From: Prevotella sp. UBA3837
GTDB taxonomy: Bacteria; Bacteroidota; Bacteroidia; Bacteroidales; Bacteroidaceae
Direction: 5' to 3'
Assembly (NCBI GenBank): GCA_002392835.1
Contig: DGHX01000076.1
Coordinates: 1-23,481, forward strand
Length of the DNA: 23,481 nt
Below, in pieces: positions 1 through 7,516 of the stretch. Each line of letters starts with the position of its first letter. Within the stretch, counting starts at the first letter, position 1. The position numbers were made by a program, and so were the translations under genes. The notes under the pieces are model-generated. The model saw only the letters and a list, made by a program, of their open reading frames with translations. It was not told the DNA's origin and did no database searches.

Positions 1-683
1 CCCTGGGGGAACAGCTGCCTCAGACTCACACGGAGCATCTTGCGACGCTGGTTGAAGACTGTCTTCACCACACGGCGGAACAATTGCTCGTCGCATCCCA
101 GGTCGCCCACGTCGTTGCGGGTCATGCGTATCACCGCACTCTTCACCTTGGGCGGCGGGTTGAACACATGCTCATCGACGGTGAACAGATATTCCACCTG
201 ATACCAGGCCTGGATGAGCACGCTCAGGATGCCATACGACTTGTTGCCGGGCGCAGAGGCGATGCGCTGTGCCACCTCGCGCTGTATCATACCCGTGCAG
301 CAAGGGATAAGGTCTTTGTTGTCGAGCATCTTAAAAAATATCTGCGTGGAGATATCATAAGGATAATTACCGGTGAGCACAAAGGGGTGCCCCTCAAACA
401 ACTGTTCAAGGTCCATACGCAGAAAATCGCCACCGACCACCTTGTCCCGAAGTTGAGGGTAATGCTCATGCAGGTAGGCCACCGACTCCCGGTCGATCTC
501 CACCACGCGCAACTCCCGCGGCTTCTCCACAAGGTACTGGGTGAGTACACCCATCCCTGGCCCCACCTCGAGCACGGGTATACCGGGACAGGCATCCACC
601 GTATCGGCAATGGCCTTGGCCACACTCAAGTCGGTCAAGAAATGCTGTCCGAGATTCTTTTTAGGTCTTACATTTTTAATCAT
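1..683 (-). CDS. rsmA: 16S rRNA dimethyladenosine transferase KsgA/RsmA (3' end cut off)
   Basis: RsmA/KsgA transfers methyl groups from S-adenosylmethionine to two adjacent adenines near the 3' end of 16S rRNA during late small-subunit assembly in the cytoplasm. The minus-strand translation from the ATG at 683 starts MIKNVRPKKNLGQHFLTD, the usual family N-terminus. It continues with the SAM-binding motif LEVGPGMGVLT (about residues 37-47) and the target-adenine motif GNYPYDIST (NYPY in place of the NLPY of proteobacteria). The later NPPPKVKSAVIRM and FNQRRKMLR blocks are also family-typical. About 227 codons are visible of a usual 260-270, so roughly 40 C-terminal residues lie outside the window. 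An in-frame TAA lies just upstream of the ATG, which supports this start. Promoter at 723-753. Identification is secure. Confidence 0.95.
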   Translation of the reverse strand, partial: MIKNVRPKKNLGQHFLTDLSVAKAIADTVDACPGIPVLEVGPGMGVLTQYLVEKPRELRVVEIDRESVAYLHEHYPQLRDKVVGGDFLRMDLEQLFEGHPFVLTGNYPYDISTQIFFKMLDNKDLIPCCTGMIQREVAQRIASAPGNKSYGILSVLIQAWYQVEYLFTVDEHVFNPPPKVKSAVIRMTRNDVGDLGCDEQLFRRVVKTVFNQRRKMLRVSLRQLFPQ

Positions 684-722
684 AAGTCTTTACATATCAT
701 ATGCAGTGAAGACAAGCAACTG

Positions 723-753
723 CAAAAATAGCGATTTTATCATAGAAAACAAA
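723..753 (-). promoter_or_regulatory. Promoter of ksgA/rsmA, Bacteroidetes type
   Basis: On the minus strand TTTG (750-753) is followed after 19 bases by TATTTTTG (723-730), an exact match to the Bacteroidetes primary sigma consensus TTTG-N19-TAnnTTTG. It lies 39 bases ahead of the rsmA start codon. Confidence 0.7.
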
Positions 754-948
754 AAGGAAGGGAAGAAAAAAGCACAACAGCTGATGAAGAGCGAAAGAAA
801 GGGGGTGTTTGAAATCAAATTCGTACTTTTTTTTATAGATTACAATACTATTCATCACTTTCTTTTTCAAAGAACCAAACACGCCGTGTGTATTCACCAA
901 AATTTGTTCGGAATAGACCAATTTTCGTAGATACAAGCATAAAACATC

Positions 949-967
949 ATAAAATCAGAGATTTTAT
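949..967. repeat. Short inverted repeat upstream of the XRE gene
   Basis: ATAAAATC (949-956) and GATTTTAT (960-967) are perfect 8-base inverted arms around a 3-base loop. It could be a weak hairpin or a regulator half-site pair. In such AT-rich sequence, chance is a real alternative. Confidence 0.35.
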
Positions 968-986
968 ATAATAAATCTACATAAAG

Positions 987-1003
987 TGGATACATTGGAT
1001 ACA
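987..1003. repeat. Direct repeat TGGATACA, two copies, next to the XRE promoter
   Basis: TGGATACA occurs at 987-994 and again at 996-1003 with a 9-base period, immediately upstream of the expected -33 region of the XRE gene. That placement would suit an operator, possibly bound by the XRE protein itself (inference). Confidence 0.35.
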
Positions 1004-1007
1004 ATCG

Positions 1008-1042
1008 TTTAATTCCGAAACAAACAAATTCATATATCTTTG
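1008..1042 (+). promoter_or_regulatory. Probable promoter of the small XRE gene
   Basis: TATCTTTG (1035-1042) matches the TAnnTTTG -7 box. The only upstream -33 candidate is TTTA at 1008-1011, with a 23-base gap that is longer than usual, so only the -7 half is convincing. The untranslated leader would be about 50 bases. Confidence 0.5.
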
Positions 1043-1100
1043 CAAACAAATACAGTGAGTTTGCAAAGTATAGTATTTAGTAAAAAAAATAATCAAAACT

Positions 1101-1322
1101 ATGAATGTGGGACTTAGGATAAGACAAGAATTGAAGGCACAAGGAAGAACAGCAAGATGGCTGGCAGACCAGATTCCTTGTGAGCGGACGAACGTCTACA
1201 AAATTTTCAAGAGAAAAGACTTAGACACCAAACTGCTGCAGCGCCTTTGCGTGTTGTTGGACTACGACTTTTTCAAAGAACTATCCAAAGAGACTTTCGG
1301 AGAAAAAGCTACTGCAAAATAG
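1101..1322 (+). CDS. Small XRE-type helix-turn-helix protein
   Basis: A 73-residue basic protein that is almost entirely a DNA-binding fold. The segment GRTARWLADQIPCERTNVYK (about residues 15-34) reads as helix 2, turn and recognition helix of a lambda-repressor/XRE domain. The following LDTKLLQRLCVLLDYDFFKEL resembles helices 4-5. No ligand, dimerisation or protease domain is attached. Proteins of this size and pattern are common in Bacteroidales, but their targets are mostly unknown. It is transcribed in the same direction as the xylan operon but separated from it by 432 bases and a terminator-like hairpin, so a shared transcript is unlikely. Whether it regulates the operon cannot be told from sequence. 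Confidence 0.8.
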   Translation: MNVGLRIRQELKAQGRTARWLADQIPCERTNVYKIFKRKDLDTKLLQRLCVLLDYDFFKELSKETFGEKATAK

Positions 1323-1642
1323 CGAGCGCCTCTGCGCTTCGGATGATTATTTCATATACTCTATCTTAAGCCACCCACATTTACACCCCTACTTCTCCAC
1401 ATACACTTCATGGTCGTCTGGGAGCATCCACTTTGCCATGGGCACATTCCCGCCTGAGGGATAAGGACGGTGGAAGCCTTCTGCGCAAGGCTGACCATGG
1501 CACCGAGAAACTTATCACCGCCATACTACTCACCGCCATCTCACAGACGGCGGGCAGACTGCAGGAGAGCCGAAGTTCTGTGTCTCGCTGCTGTCGACGA
1601 ACATCAGCCACGGAAAAAGTGTCAAATACTTTATGAAATGTT

Positions 1643-1703
1643 GCGAAAGAGCACAAATGCCCTCCGACACAGGGAAGAGCTCTTTCGCGTTCTGCTTTTT
1701 TTT
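1643..1703 (+). terminator. Hairpin with T-tract ahead of the xylan operon
   Basis: GCGAAAGAGC (1643-1652) and GCTCTTTCGC (1679-1688) form a perfect 10-bp stem. Inside it, CCCT and AGGG can add a second stem around a 7-base loop. Eight T bases follow at 1696-1703. This fits an intrinsic terminator stopping read-through from the XRE gene. Its 3' arm overlaps the -33 element of the operon promoter, so it might also act as an operator. Confidence 0.55.
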
Positions 1704-1713
1704 CTTAAATTTG
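1683..1713 (+). promoter_or_regulatory. Promoter of the five-gene xylan operon
   Basis: TTTC (1683-1686), 19 bases, then TAAATTTG (1706-1713) fits the Bacteroidetes -33/-7 pattern with one mismatch in the -33. Transcription would start near 1720, giving a leader of about 35 bases before the GH3 start codon. Confidence 0.6.
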
Positions 1714-1754
1714 TCTCGCAATCTACGTTCAAGAGAGAACCAATATCAACAAAT

Positions 1755-4700
1755 ATGAGAAAAACCTTTCTGACACTGCTCACATTTCTCGCAGCAGCCA
1801 CGATGATGGCCCAAGAGAAATACCCCTATCAAAACCCCGACCTCCCTGTGGAGCAACGCGTGGAAAACCTGCTCAGTCTGCTCACCCCCGAAGAGAAGGT
1901 GGGACTGATGATGAACAAGTCGATCAGCATCGACCGCCTCGGCATCCCGTCATACAACTGGTGGAGCGAGGCATGCCACGGCGTGAGACAAGACGGATAC
2001 ACCGTCTATCCGCAACCCATCGGCATGGCGGCATCATTCAACGCGCAACTCTTCTACGATGTCTTCTCACAGGTGTCCGACGAGGCGAGAGCCAACTGGA
2101 ACCGCTCCGACCACAATGTCTTCAACGTGCCGATGGGGGCCACCTACTACCCCGGCAATCCCGAACTGACCTTCTGGTGCCCCAATGTCAACATCTTCCG
2201 CGACCCGCGATGGGGAAGAGGACAGGAGACCTGCGGCGAAGACCCCTACATGAATGCCATCTTAGGCGTGCAGACAGTGCTCGGCATGCAGGGCAACGAC
2301 AGCAAGTATTTCAAGACGCATGCCTGCGCCAAGCACTATGCCGTGCACAGCGGACCTGAGCCGCTGCGCCACTCCATGAACGTAGACCCCACCAGCCGCG
2401 ACCTGTGGGAGACCTACCTGCCTGCCTTCAAGGCCCTGGTGAAGAAGGCCAACGTGCGCGAGGTGATGTGCGCCTACCAGCGCTTCGAGGGCAAGCCCTG
2501 CTGCACCAGCGACCGCCTGCTCATCGACATCCTGCGCAACAAATGGGGCTACGACGCCATCGTGCTCACCGACTGCGACGCCATCAACAATTTCTTCTCA
2601 CGGGGCCAGCACGAGACGCATCCCGACGGCCTCTCCGCCAGCGTCGACGCCGTGCTCAACGGCACCGACCTGGAGTGCGGCAAGGTGTTTATGTCGCTCA
2701 CCGAAGCCCTCAAGAAAGGGCTCATCAAGGAGAGCGACCTCGACCAGCACCTGCGCAAGACCCTCAAAGGCCGCTTCGAACTGGGTATGTTCGACCCCGC
2801 CGAGCGGCTGCCGTGGGCGACACTGCCCAGCAGCAACATCAGCAGCGCCACACACCATGCCATGGCCACACAGGCCGCCCGCGAGTCGATGGTGCTCCTG
2901 GCCAACAACGGCGTGCTGCCTCTCTCGAAGAGCGTGAAGACCATTGCGGTGGTAGGCCCCAACGCCGACAACGCCGCCATGCTCAACGGCAACTACGGTG
3001 GCACTCCCACCGCCGAGCACACCCACTCGCTGCTCGAGGGCATCAAGAACGCCGTCCCGCAGGCGAAGGTCATCTATGACAAAGCCTGCGAGCTCGACGA
3101 CGACTACACCACCATCCACCACCTGGGCGACTTCAACGACGGGAAGGGCGTGTTCGTGGAATTCTGGAACAACAGGGAGATGACTGGCGCTCCCGACAAG
3201 AGCGACTACTACAAAGAGCTCAACTTCTCCACCTTCGGCGCATGGGGCATCGCCGAGGGCATCAACAACGACAATTTCGCCATCCGCATCAGCGGCCGCT
3301 ACACCGCCACCTTCACAGGCGAGATGAAATACACCCTCGCCACCGACAACGGCTATGTGCTGAAAGTGAACGGAGAGACGGTAGAAGAGGCGCAGCCCGG
3401 TGGCAGACGCGGCGGGTTCGGATTCGGACGCCGGGGCGTGGAATACAAGTCGTTTGCCGTGGAAGAGGGCAAAGACTATGACATCACCATCGAATACAGC
3501 CGCGGAAAGGGCAACTTCGCCATGCTGCGCGGCGACATCTGCGAGCGCCGTCTGGCTGACTTCACCGACCTGGCCCGGCAGTGTGCCGATGCTGACGCCA
3601 TCATCATCATTGGCGGCATCAGCGCACGCATGGAGGGCGAGGGTGGCGACAAGGCCGACATAGAGCTGCCACTGGTGCAGCAGCGCCTGGTGCGCGCCAT
3701 GCACCAGACGGGCCGCCCCGTTGTCTTTGTCAACTGCTCAGGCTCCGCCATCGCCTTCGGCAGCGTGGAGGGTCAGTACGACGCCCTGCTGCAGGCCTGG
3801 TACCCCGGACAGGGAGGCGCACAGGCCCTGGCCGACGTCCTCTTCGGCGACTATAACCCTGGCGGCAAGCTGCCCGTCACCTTCTATCGCAGCACCGCCG
3901 ACCTGCCCGACTTCCTCGACTACTCCATGAAGAACCGCACTTACCGCTACTTCACCGGTACGCCCCAGTACGCCTTCGGCTACGGTCTCAGCTACACCAC
4001 CTTCCATGTGGGCCAGGCCACCCTCACCACCAACGGCAGCCAGCTCGCCGCTCCTGCCAATAGTCTGGCTGCCGTCGGTTTCCCCGACGGTCAGAGGCCC
4101 GTCGCCACCCTCACCGTCCCCGTCACCAACACCGGCCGTCGCCCCGGCACCGAGACCATCCAGCTCTATGTTCGCGCCCTCGATGACCCCGGCGCCCCCA
4201 TCAAGGCGCTGAAGGGCTTCCAGAAGCTGAGCCTCAACCCCGGCGAGACGAAGAGCGCCGTCATAGCCCTCACCGCCGAGGCCTTCGAATACTACAACCC
4301 CGACATCGACGAGCTCAGTGCCCGCCCCGGCCGCTACCAGCTCCTCTACGGCACCTCCTCGCGCGATGCCGACCTGCAGGCCCTCGACTTCACCCTGCAG
4401 CCCAGCCGCCGCATCGTCGAGGACGGAGGCACCGGGCCCTTCAAGGCCATCATGCGCGAGGAACCCTCGCTGCCCGCACACACCGTCTTTGCACCGCAGG
4501 ACCTCTCGCCCTTCAGCCCGCAGCAGCCACTGCCCGTGCTGGTGTGGGGCAATGGCGCCTGCTATAACTCGCCCTTCGAGCACTATAAGTTCCTCAACGA
4601 AATAGCATCGCACGGCTTCCTCGTCGTCGCAACTGGCTACATACCCATGGACGACACGCCCTACCACGGCCCCATGTCGACCACGCAGCAGCAGATAGCC

Positions 4701-5240
4701 TCCATCGACTGGGCCATAGCGCAGAACGACGACCCGCAGTCGCCCTACTATCAGAAAATCGACGTGCACCACATCTGCGCCGCCGGCATGTCGTGCGGTG
4801 GCCTGCAGACCCTCTACAACTGTGCCGACCCCCGCATCACTCTGCTCATGATTTGCAACAGCGGACTCTTCAACCGCCAGAACGCCCATGAGGCCGTGGG
4901 CGGCATGCCCATGCCCCCGAAGGAAAAGCTGGCCGAGGTGCACACCCCCGTGATGTACCTGCTGGGCGGCAAGCCCGACATTGCCTACGAGAACGGCATG
5001 GACGACTTCCACCGCCTCACCCATGTGCCGGCCTGCGCTGCCAACCTGCCCGTGGGCCACGGCGGCACCTACGCCCAGCCCCACGGTGGCGAGTTCAGCG
5101 TGGTGGCCCTGGCCTGGCTGCAGTGGCAGCTGAAGGGCGACAAGCAGGCCGCCCGCATGTTCAAGGGAAAGAAGAACCTGCTGCAGCAGCGTGAAGGCTG
5201 GACGCTGGAGAAGAATGACCTGTTTAAGAAACTGAAATAA
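1755..5240 (+). CDS. GH3 beta-xylosidase/beta-glucosidase fused to an alpha/beta-hydrolase (esterase-like) domain
   Basis: Secreted protein of 1161 residues. The start is the ATG at 1755, because a signal peptide (MRKTFLTLLTFLAAATMMAQ) follows it and the open frame upstream has no protein character. GH3 N-terminal barrel, about residues 25-330: AKHYAVHSGPE and VLTDCDAI, with D273 the expected nucleophile; the TDCDA...GTDLECG pattern favours the xylosidase branch. GH3 C-terminal domain, interrupted by a PA14 domain (about 456-597, with an odd Gly/Arg-rich loop), carries MEGEGGDKADIELP with the likely acid/base E627 or E629. A fibronectin-III-like domain follows (about 765-880). From about 885 to the end is an alpha/beta hydrolase with GMSCG (S1013), and D1075 and H1102 as likely triad partners. 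GH3 enzymes usually end at the FnIII domain. Inferred role: releasing xylose and removing acyl groups in the periplasm. First gene of the operon, 8 bases before GH31. Confidence 0.9.
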   Translation: MRKTFLTLLTFLAAATMMAQEKYPYQNPDLPVEQRVENLLSLLTPEEKVGLMMNKSISIDRLGIPSYNWWSEACHGVRQDGYTVYPQPIGMAASFNAQLFYDVFSQVSDEARANWNRSDHNVFNVPMGATYYPGNPELTFWCPNVNIFRDPRWGRGQETCGEDPYMNAILGVQTVLGMQGNDSKYFKTHACAKHYAVHSGPEPLRHSMNVDPTSRDLWETYLPAFKALVKKANVREVMCAYQRFEGKPCCTSDRLLIDILRNKWGYDAIVLTDCDAINNFFSRGQHETHPDGLSASVDAVLNGTDLECGKVFMSLTEALKKGLIKESDLDQHLRKTLKGRFELGMFDPAERLPWATLPSSNISSATHHAMATQAARESMVLLANNGVLPLSKSVKTIAVVGPNADNAAMLNGNYGGTPTAEHTHSLLEGIKNAVPQAKVIYDKACELDDDYTTIHHLGDFNDGKGVFVEFWNNREMTGAPDKSDYYKELNFSTFGAWGIAEGINNDNFAIRISGRYTATFTGEMKYTLATDNGYVLKVNGETVEEAQPGGRRGGFGFGRRGVEYKSFAVEEGKDYDITIEYSRGKGNFAMLRGDICERRLADFTDLARQCADADAIIIIGGISARMEGEGGDKADIELPLVQQRLVRAMHQTGRPVVFVNCSGSAIAFGSVEGQYDALLQAWYPGQGGAQALADVLFGDYNPGGKLPVTFYRSTADLPDFLDYSMKNRTYRYFTGTPQYAFGYGLSYTTFHVGQATLTTNGSQLAAPANSLAAVGFPDGQRPVATLTVPVTNTGRRPGTETIQLYVRALDDPGAPIKALKGFQKLSLNPGETKSAVIALTAEAFEYYNPDIDELSARPGRYQLLYGTSSRDADLQALDFTLQPSRRIVEDGGTGPFKAIMREEPSLPAHTVFAPQDLSPFSPQQPLPVLVWGNGACYNSPFEHYKFLNEIASHGFLVVATGYIPMDDTPYHGPMSTTQQQIASIDWAIAQNDDPQSPYYQKIDVHHICAAGMSCGGLQTLYNCADPRITLLMICNSGLFNRQNAHEAVGGMPMPPKEKLAEVHTPVMYLLGGKPDIAYENGMDDFHRLTHVPACAANLPVGHGGTYAQPHGGEFSVVALAWLQWQLKGDKQAARMFKGKKNLLQQREGWTLEKNDLFKKLK

Positions 5241-5248
5241 CACCGACC

Positions 5249-7456
5249 ATGAAACGACTCACGACACTGCTGCTGCTCACCCTCAGCACCCCGCTGTGGC
5301 TGCTGGCACAGGTGCCCTTCGGCCAGGGCACGCTCACCGTCAAGCGCGTGGCCCGCAATGCCGTGCGCATACAGTATGCCGAGGGCGAGGTGCGCGACAC
5401 GCTGCCCGACTGGCTCTATGTGCGCCACGACGAGGTGAAGCGTCAGGACATCAAGGTCAATGTCGACCAGCGCCGACAGACCGTCACCGTCAGCGACCGC
5501 CGCGGCCGCACCGTCTTCACTGCCAGCCACCATGACATGCAGGGCCGCCAGGCCACGCTCGCTTTCCGCTCACCTCAGGATGAATGCCTCTACGGACTGG
5601 GACAGTTCCAGGACGGCTACAGTAACGTGCGCGGACTTAGCCGCCGCCTCACACAGGTGAACACTCAGATAGCGCTGCCCATGCTCATCAGCAGCCGGGG
5701 CTACGGCGTGCTGTGGAACAACTACGGACTGACCGACTTCAACCCCTGCAGCCAGCAGGTGACCCTGACGCCGCAGGCCGCCAACCCCGATGCGCAGTCT
5801 GCTGAGGTGGTCAACGTCACCTCTACCGAGGGAAACCGGCAGGAGGTACGCCGCCGCAATGTCTTCGGCGCCACCATCGAAGTGGCTGAGGAGGGCGACT
5901 ATGCGCTGCTGCTCGACGTGGGGCAGAAGATGGCACGCCGCCACAACCTCGTCGTCGACGGGCAGACGGTCATCGAGATGCAGAACGTGTGGCTGCCGCC
6001 AACGGCCTCGGCCATCGTGCACCTCGCAGCCGGACACCACGAGCTGAGCGCAGAGCTGTCGCAGGGCGACCGCCCCACATTATATTATAATAAGGTGACC
6101 GATCAGACCGTCCTGCGCTCGCCCGTGGCCCAGTGCGTCGACTACACCGTGTTCATCGGTACGCCCGACGAGATCATCGCCACCTACCGCCAGCTCACCG
6201 GTCCCTCGCCCCTCATGCCCTCGTGGGCGCTGGGCTACATCCACTGCCGCGAGCGCTACCATTCGTCCGAGGAGATCCTGCAGACCGCCAACCGCTTCCG
6301 CAGCGAGCAGCTCCCCGTCAGCGTCCTGGTGCAGGACTGGCAGTACTGGGGCCGTCACGGCTGGAACAGCATGCAGTTCGACGAGCGTTACTACCCCGAC
6401 CCCCGCGCGCTCACCGACAGCCTGCACCGCATGGGCATCAGGCTCATGCTCAGCGTGTGGTCGAAGATTGACAAGAACAGCGAGGTGGGCCGCCAGATGC
6501 TTGCCGCCGATTACTATATTCCCGGCACCGACTGGATAGACTTCTTCAACCCCGACGCCGCTGCCGCCTACTGGCGCCACTTCAGCGAGCGTCTGGTGCC
6601 GCTGGGCATCGATGCCTGGTGGCAGGACGCCACCGAGCCTGAGAACGACGACCTCGCCGGCCGCCGCGTCAACCGCGGGCGGTGGAGTGGGGAAGAGGTG
6701 CGCAACGTCTATCCCCTGTTAGTGAACAAGACGGTGTACGAGGGACTTATAAATGAAGAGTCTTCACTCCCCTTTATCCTCACCCGCTGCGGCTTCCCCG
6801 GCATTCAGCGCTACGGCTCGGCACTGTGGAGCGGTGACGTGGGCAACGACTGGGAGACCTTCCGCCGCCAGATAGTGGCAGGCCTGGGCGTGCAGGCCGC
6901 CGGCGTGCCCTGGTGGACCTACGACGCCGGAGGCTTCTTCCGGCCCGGCAATCAGTACACCGACCCCGGCTACATAGAGCGCATGCTGCGCTGGGTGGAG
7001 ACCAGCGTCTACCTGCCCCTGATGCGTGTGCACGGCTACCAGAGCAACACCGAGCCCTGGAACTACGGCCCTGAGGCGCAGGCCGTCATCGCCGAGTGCC
7101 TGAAGGAGCGCTACCGCCTGTTGCCGTATATAGAGGAGTGCGCCCGCCGCGTGGCCGAGGAGCACTACACCATCATGCGCCCCCTGGTCTTCGACTTCAG
7201 CGACGACCCCCAGGCCCTGCAGCAGAAGTACGAGTACATGTTCGGCCCGGCACTCCTCATCAGTCCTGTCACCGAGCCGGGTGTCACGCAGTGGAGCACC
7301 TACCTGCCCCGCAACAAGCAGGGATGGCGCGACTACCGCACCGGCCGGCATTATGACGGCGGACAGACCGTGGTCACCAGCGTTGACAAGGGCCACATAC
7401 CCGTCTTCGTGCGCGAAGGAGCCGAGGCGGGGACGAAGCTGCCGCAGCATCCCTGA
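5249..7456 (+). CDS. GH31 alpha-xylosidase-like glycoside hydrolase, C-terminally short
   Basis: Secreted retaining alpha-glycosidase of 735 residues with signal peptide MKRLTTLLLLTLSTPLWLLAQ. The N-terminal GH31 beta-domain includes YGLGQFQDG and GVLWNNYG. A PA14-like insert spans about residues 185-310, as known in Bacteroidetes GH31 alpha-xylosidases. The catalytic barrel carries WWQDATEPE, with nucleophile D460, and LWSGDVGNDW, with acid/base D530. The WxDATEPE style favours alpha-xylosidase over alpha-glucosidase. Oddly, the protein stops right after GHIPVFVREGA, where relatives continue through proximal and distal C-terminal beta-sandwich domains of roughly 200 residues. No trace of them is visible in other frames before the next gene. 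Substrate is inferred: alpha-xylosyl decorations on xylan or xyloglucan oligosaccharides. Confidence 0.88.
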   Translation: MKRLTTLLLLTLSTPLWLLAQVPFGQGTLTVKRVARNAVRIQYAEGEVRDTLPDWLYVRHDEVKRQDIKVNVDQRRQTVTVSDRRGRTVFTASHHDMQGRQATLAFRSPQDECLYGLGQFQDGYSNVRGLSRRLTQVNTQIALPMLISSRGYGVLWNNYGLTDFNPCSQQVTLTPQAANPDAQSAEVVNVTSTEGNRQEVRRRNVFGATIEVAEEGDYALLLDVGQKMARRHNLVVDGQTVIEMQNVWLPPTASAIVHLAAGHHELSAELSQGDRPTLYYNKVTDQTVLRSPVAQCVDYTVFIGTPDEIIATYRQLTGPSPLMPSWALGYIHCRERYHSSEEILQTANRFRSEQLPVSVLVQDWQYWGRHGWNSMQFDERYYPDPRALTDSLHRMGIRLMLSVWSKIDKNSEVGRQMLAADYYIPGTDWIDFFNPDAAAAYWRHFSERLVPLGIDAWWQDATEPENDDLAGRRVNRGRWSGEEVRNVYPLLVNKTVYEGLINEESSLPFILTRCGFPGIQRYGSALWSGDVGNDWETFRRQIVAGLGVQAAGVPWWTYDAGGFFRPGNQYTDPGYIERMLRWVETSVYLPLMRVHGYQSNTEPWNYGPEAQAVIAECLKERYRLLPYIEECARRVAEEHYTIMRPLVFDFSDDPQALQQKYEYMFGPALLISPVTEPGVTQWSTYLPRNKQGWRDYRTGRHYDGGQTVVTSVDKGHIPVFVREGAEAGTKLPQHP

Positions 7457-7516
7457 CGCCATGACGGCCCAGCGCGGCCGGAAGACAGATTGTTCAACCC
7501 TAAAAGCCATAAAACC

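Larger units (their letters stand above)
684..1100. other. AT-rich divergent intergenic region between rsmA and the XRE gene
   Basis: No convincing gene is seen in these 417 bases. They hold the rsmA promoter on the minus strand, an AT-rich middle, a short inverted repeat (949-967), a 9-base-period direct repeat (987-1003) and a -7 box for the XRE gene (1035-1042). Short open frames crossing the region have no recognisable protein character. Confidence 0.6.
1323..1754. other. Gap between XRE gene and xylan operon; possible decayed coding traces
   Basis: The first half, just after the XRE stop, contains a 13-base string CTCTGCGCTTCGG (1330-1342) that recurs at 23056-23068. The middle is GC-richer and shows protein-like traces on the minus strand in more than one frame: a tail reading PMAKWMLPDDHEVYVEK then stop at 1389, and in another frame FLGAMVSLAQKASTVLIPQ. 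This is compatible with a decayed gene that I cannot name. The last 110 bases hold the hairpin and promoter of the xylan operon. Confidence 0.4.

Noticed and set aside
84..731. 215-codon plus-strand frame over the rsmA region
   Set aside because: The minus strand reads as unmistakable RsmA/KsgA with all motifs.
1470..1754. Longer start for the GH3 protein, 95 codons upstream
   Set aside because: The extension crosses the predicted terminator and promoter and would bury the signal peptide at 1755 inside the protein.
3738..5243. 501-codon minus-strand frame opposite the GH3-esterase gene
   Set aside because: Shadow of the high-GC3 plus-strand gene, which has clear catalytic motifs; no start context or family resemblance.
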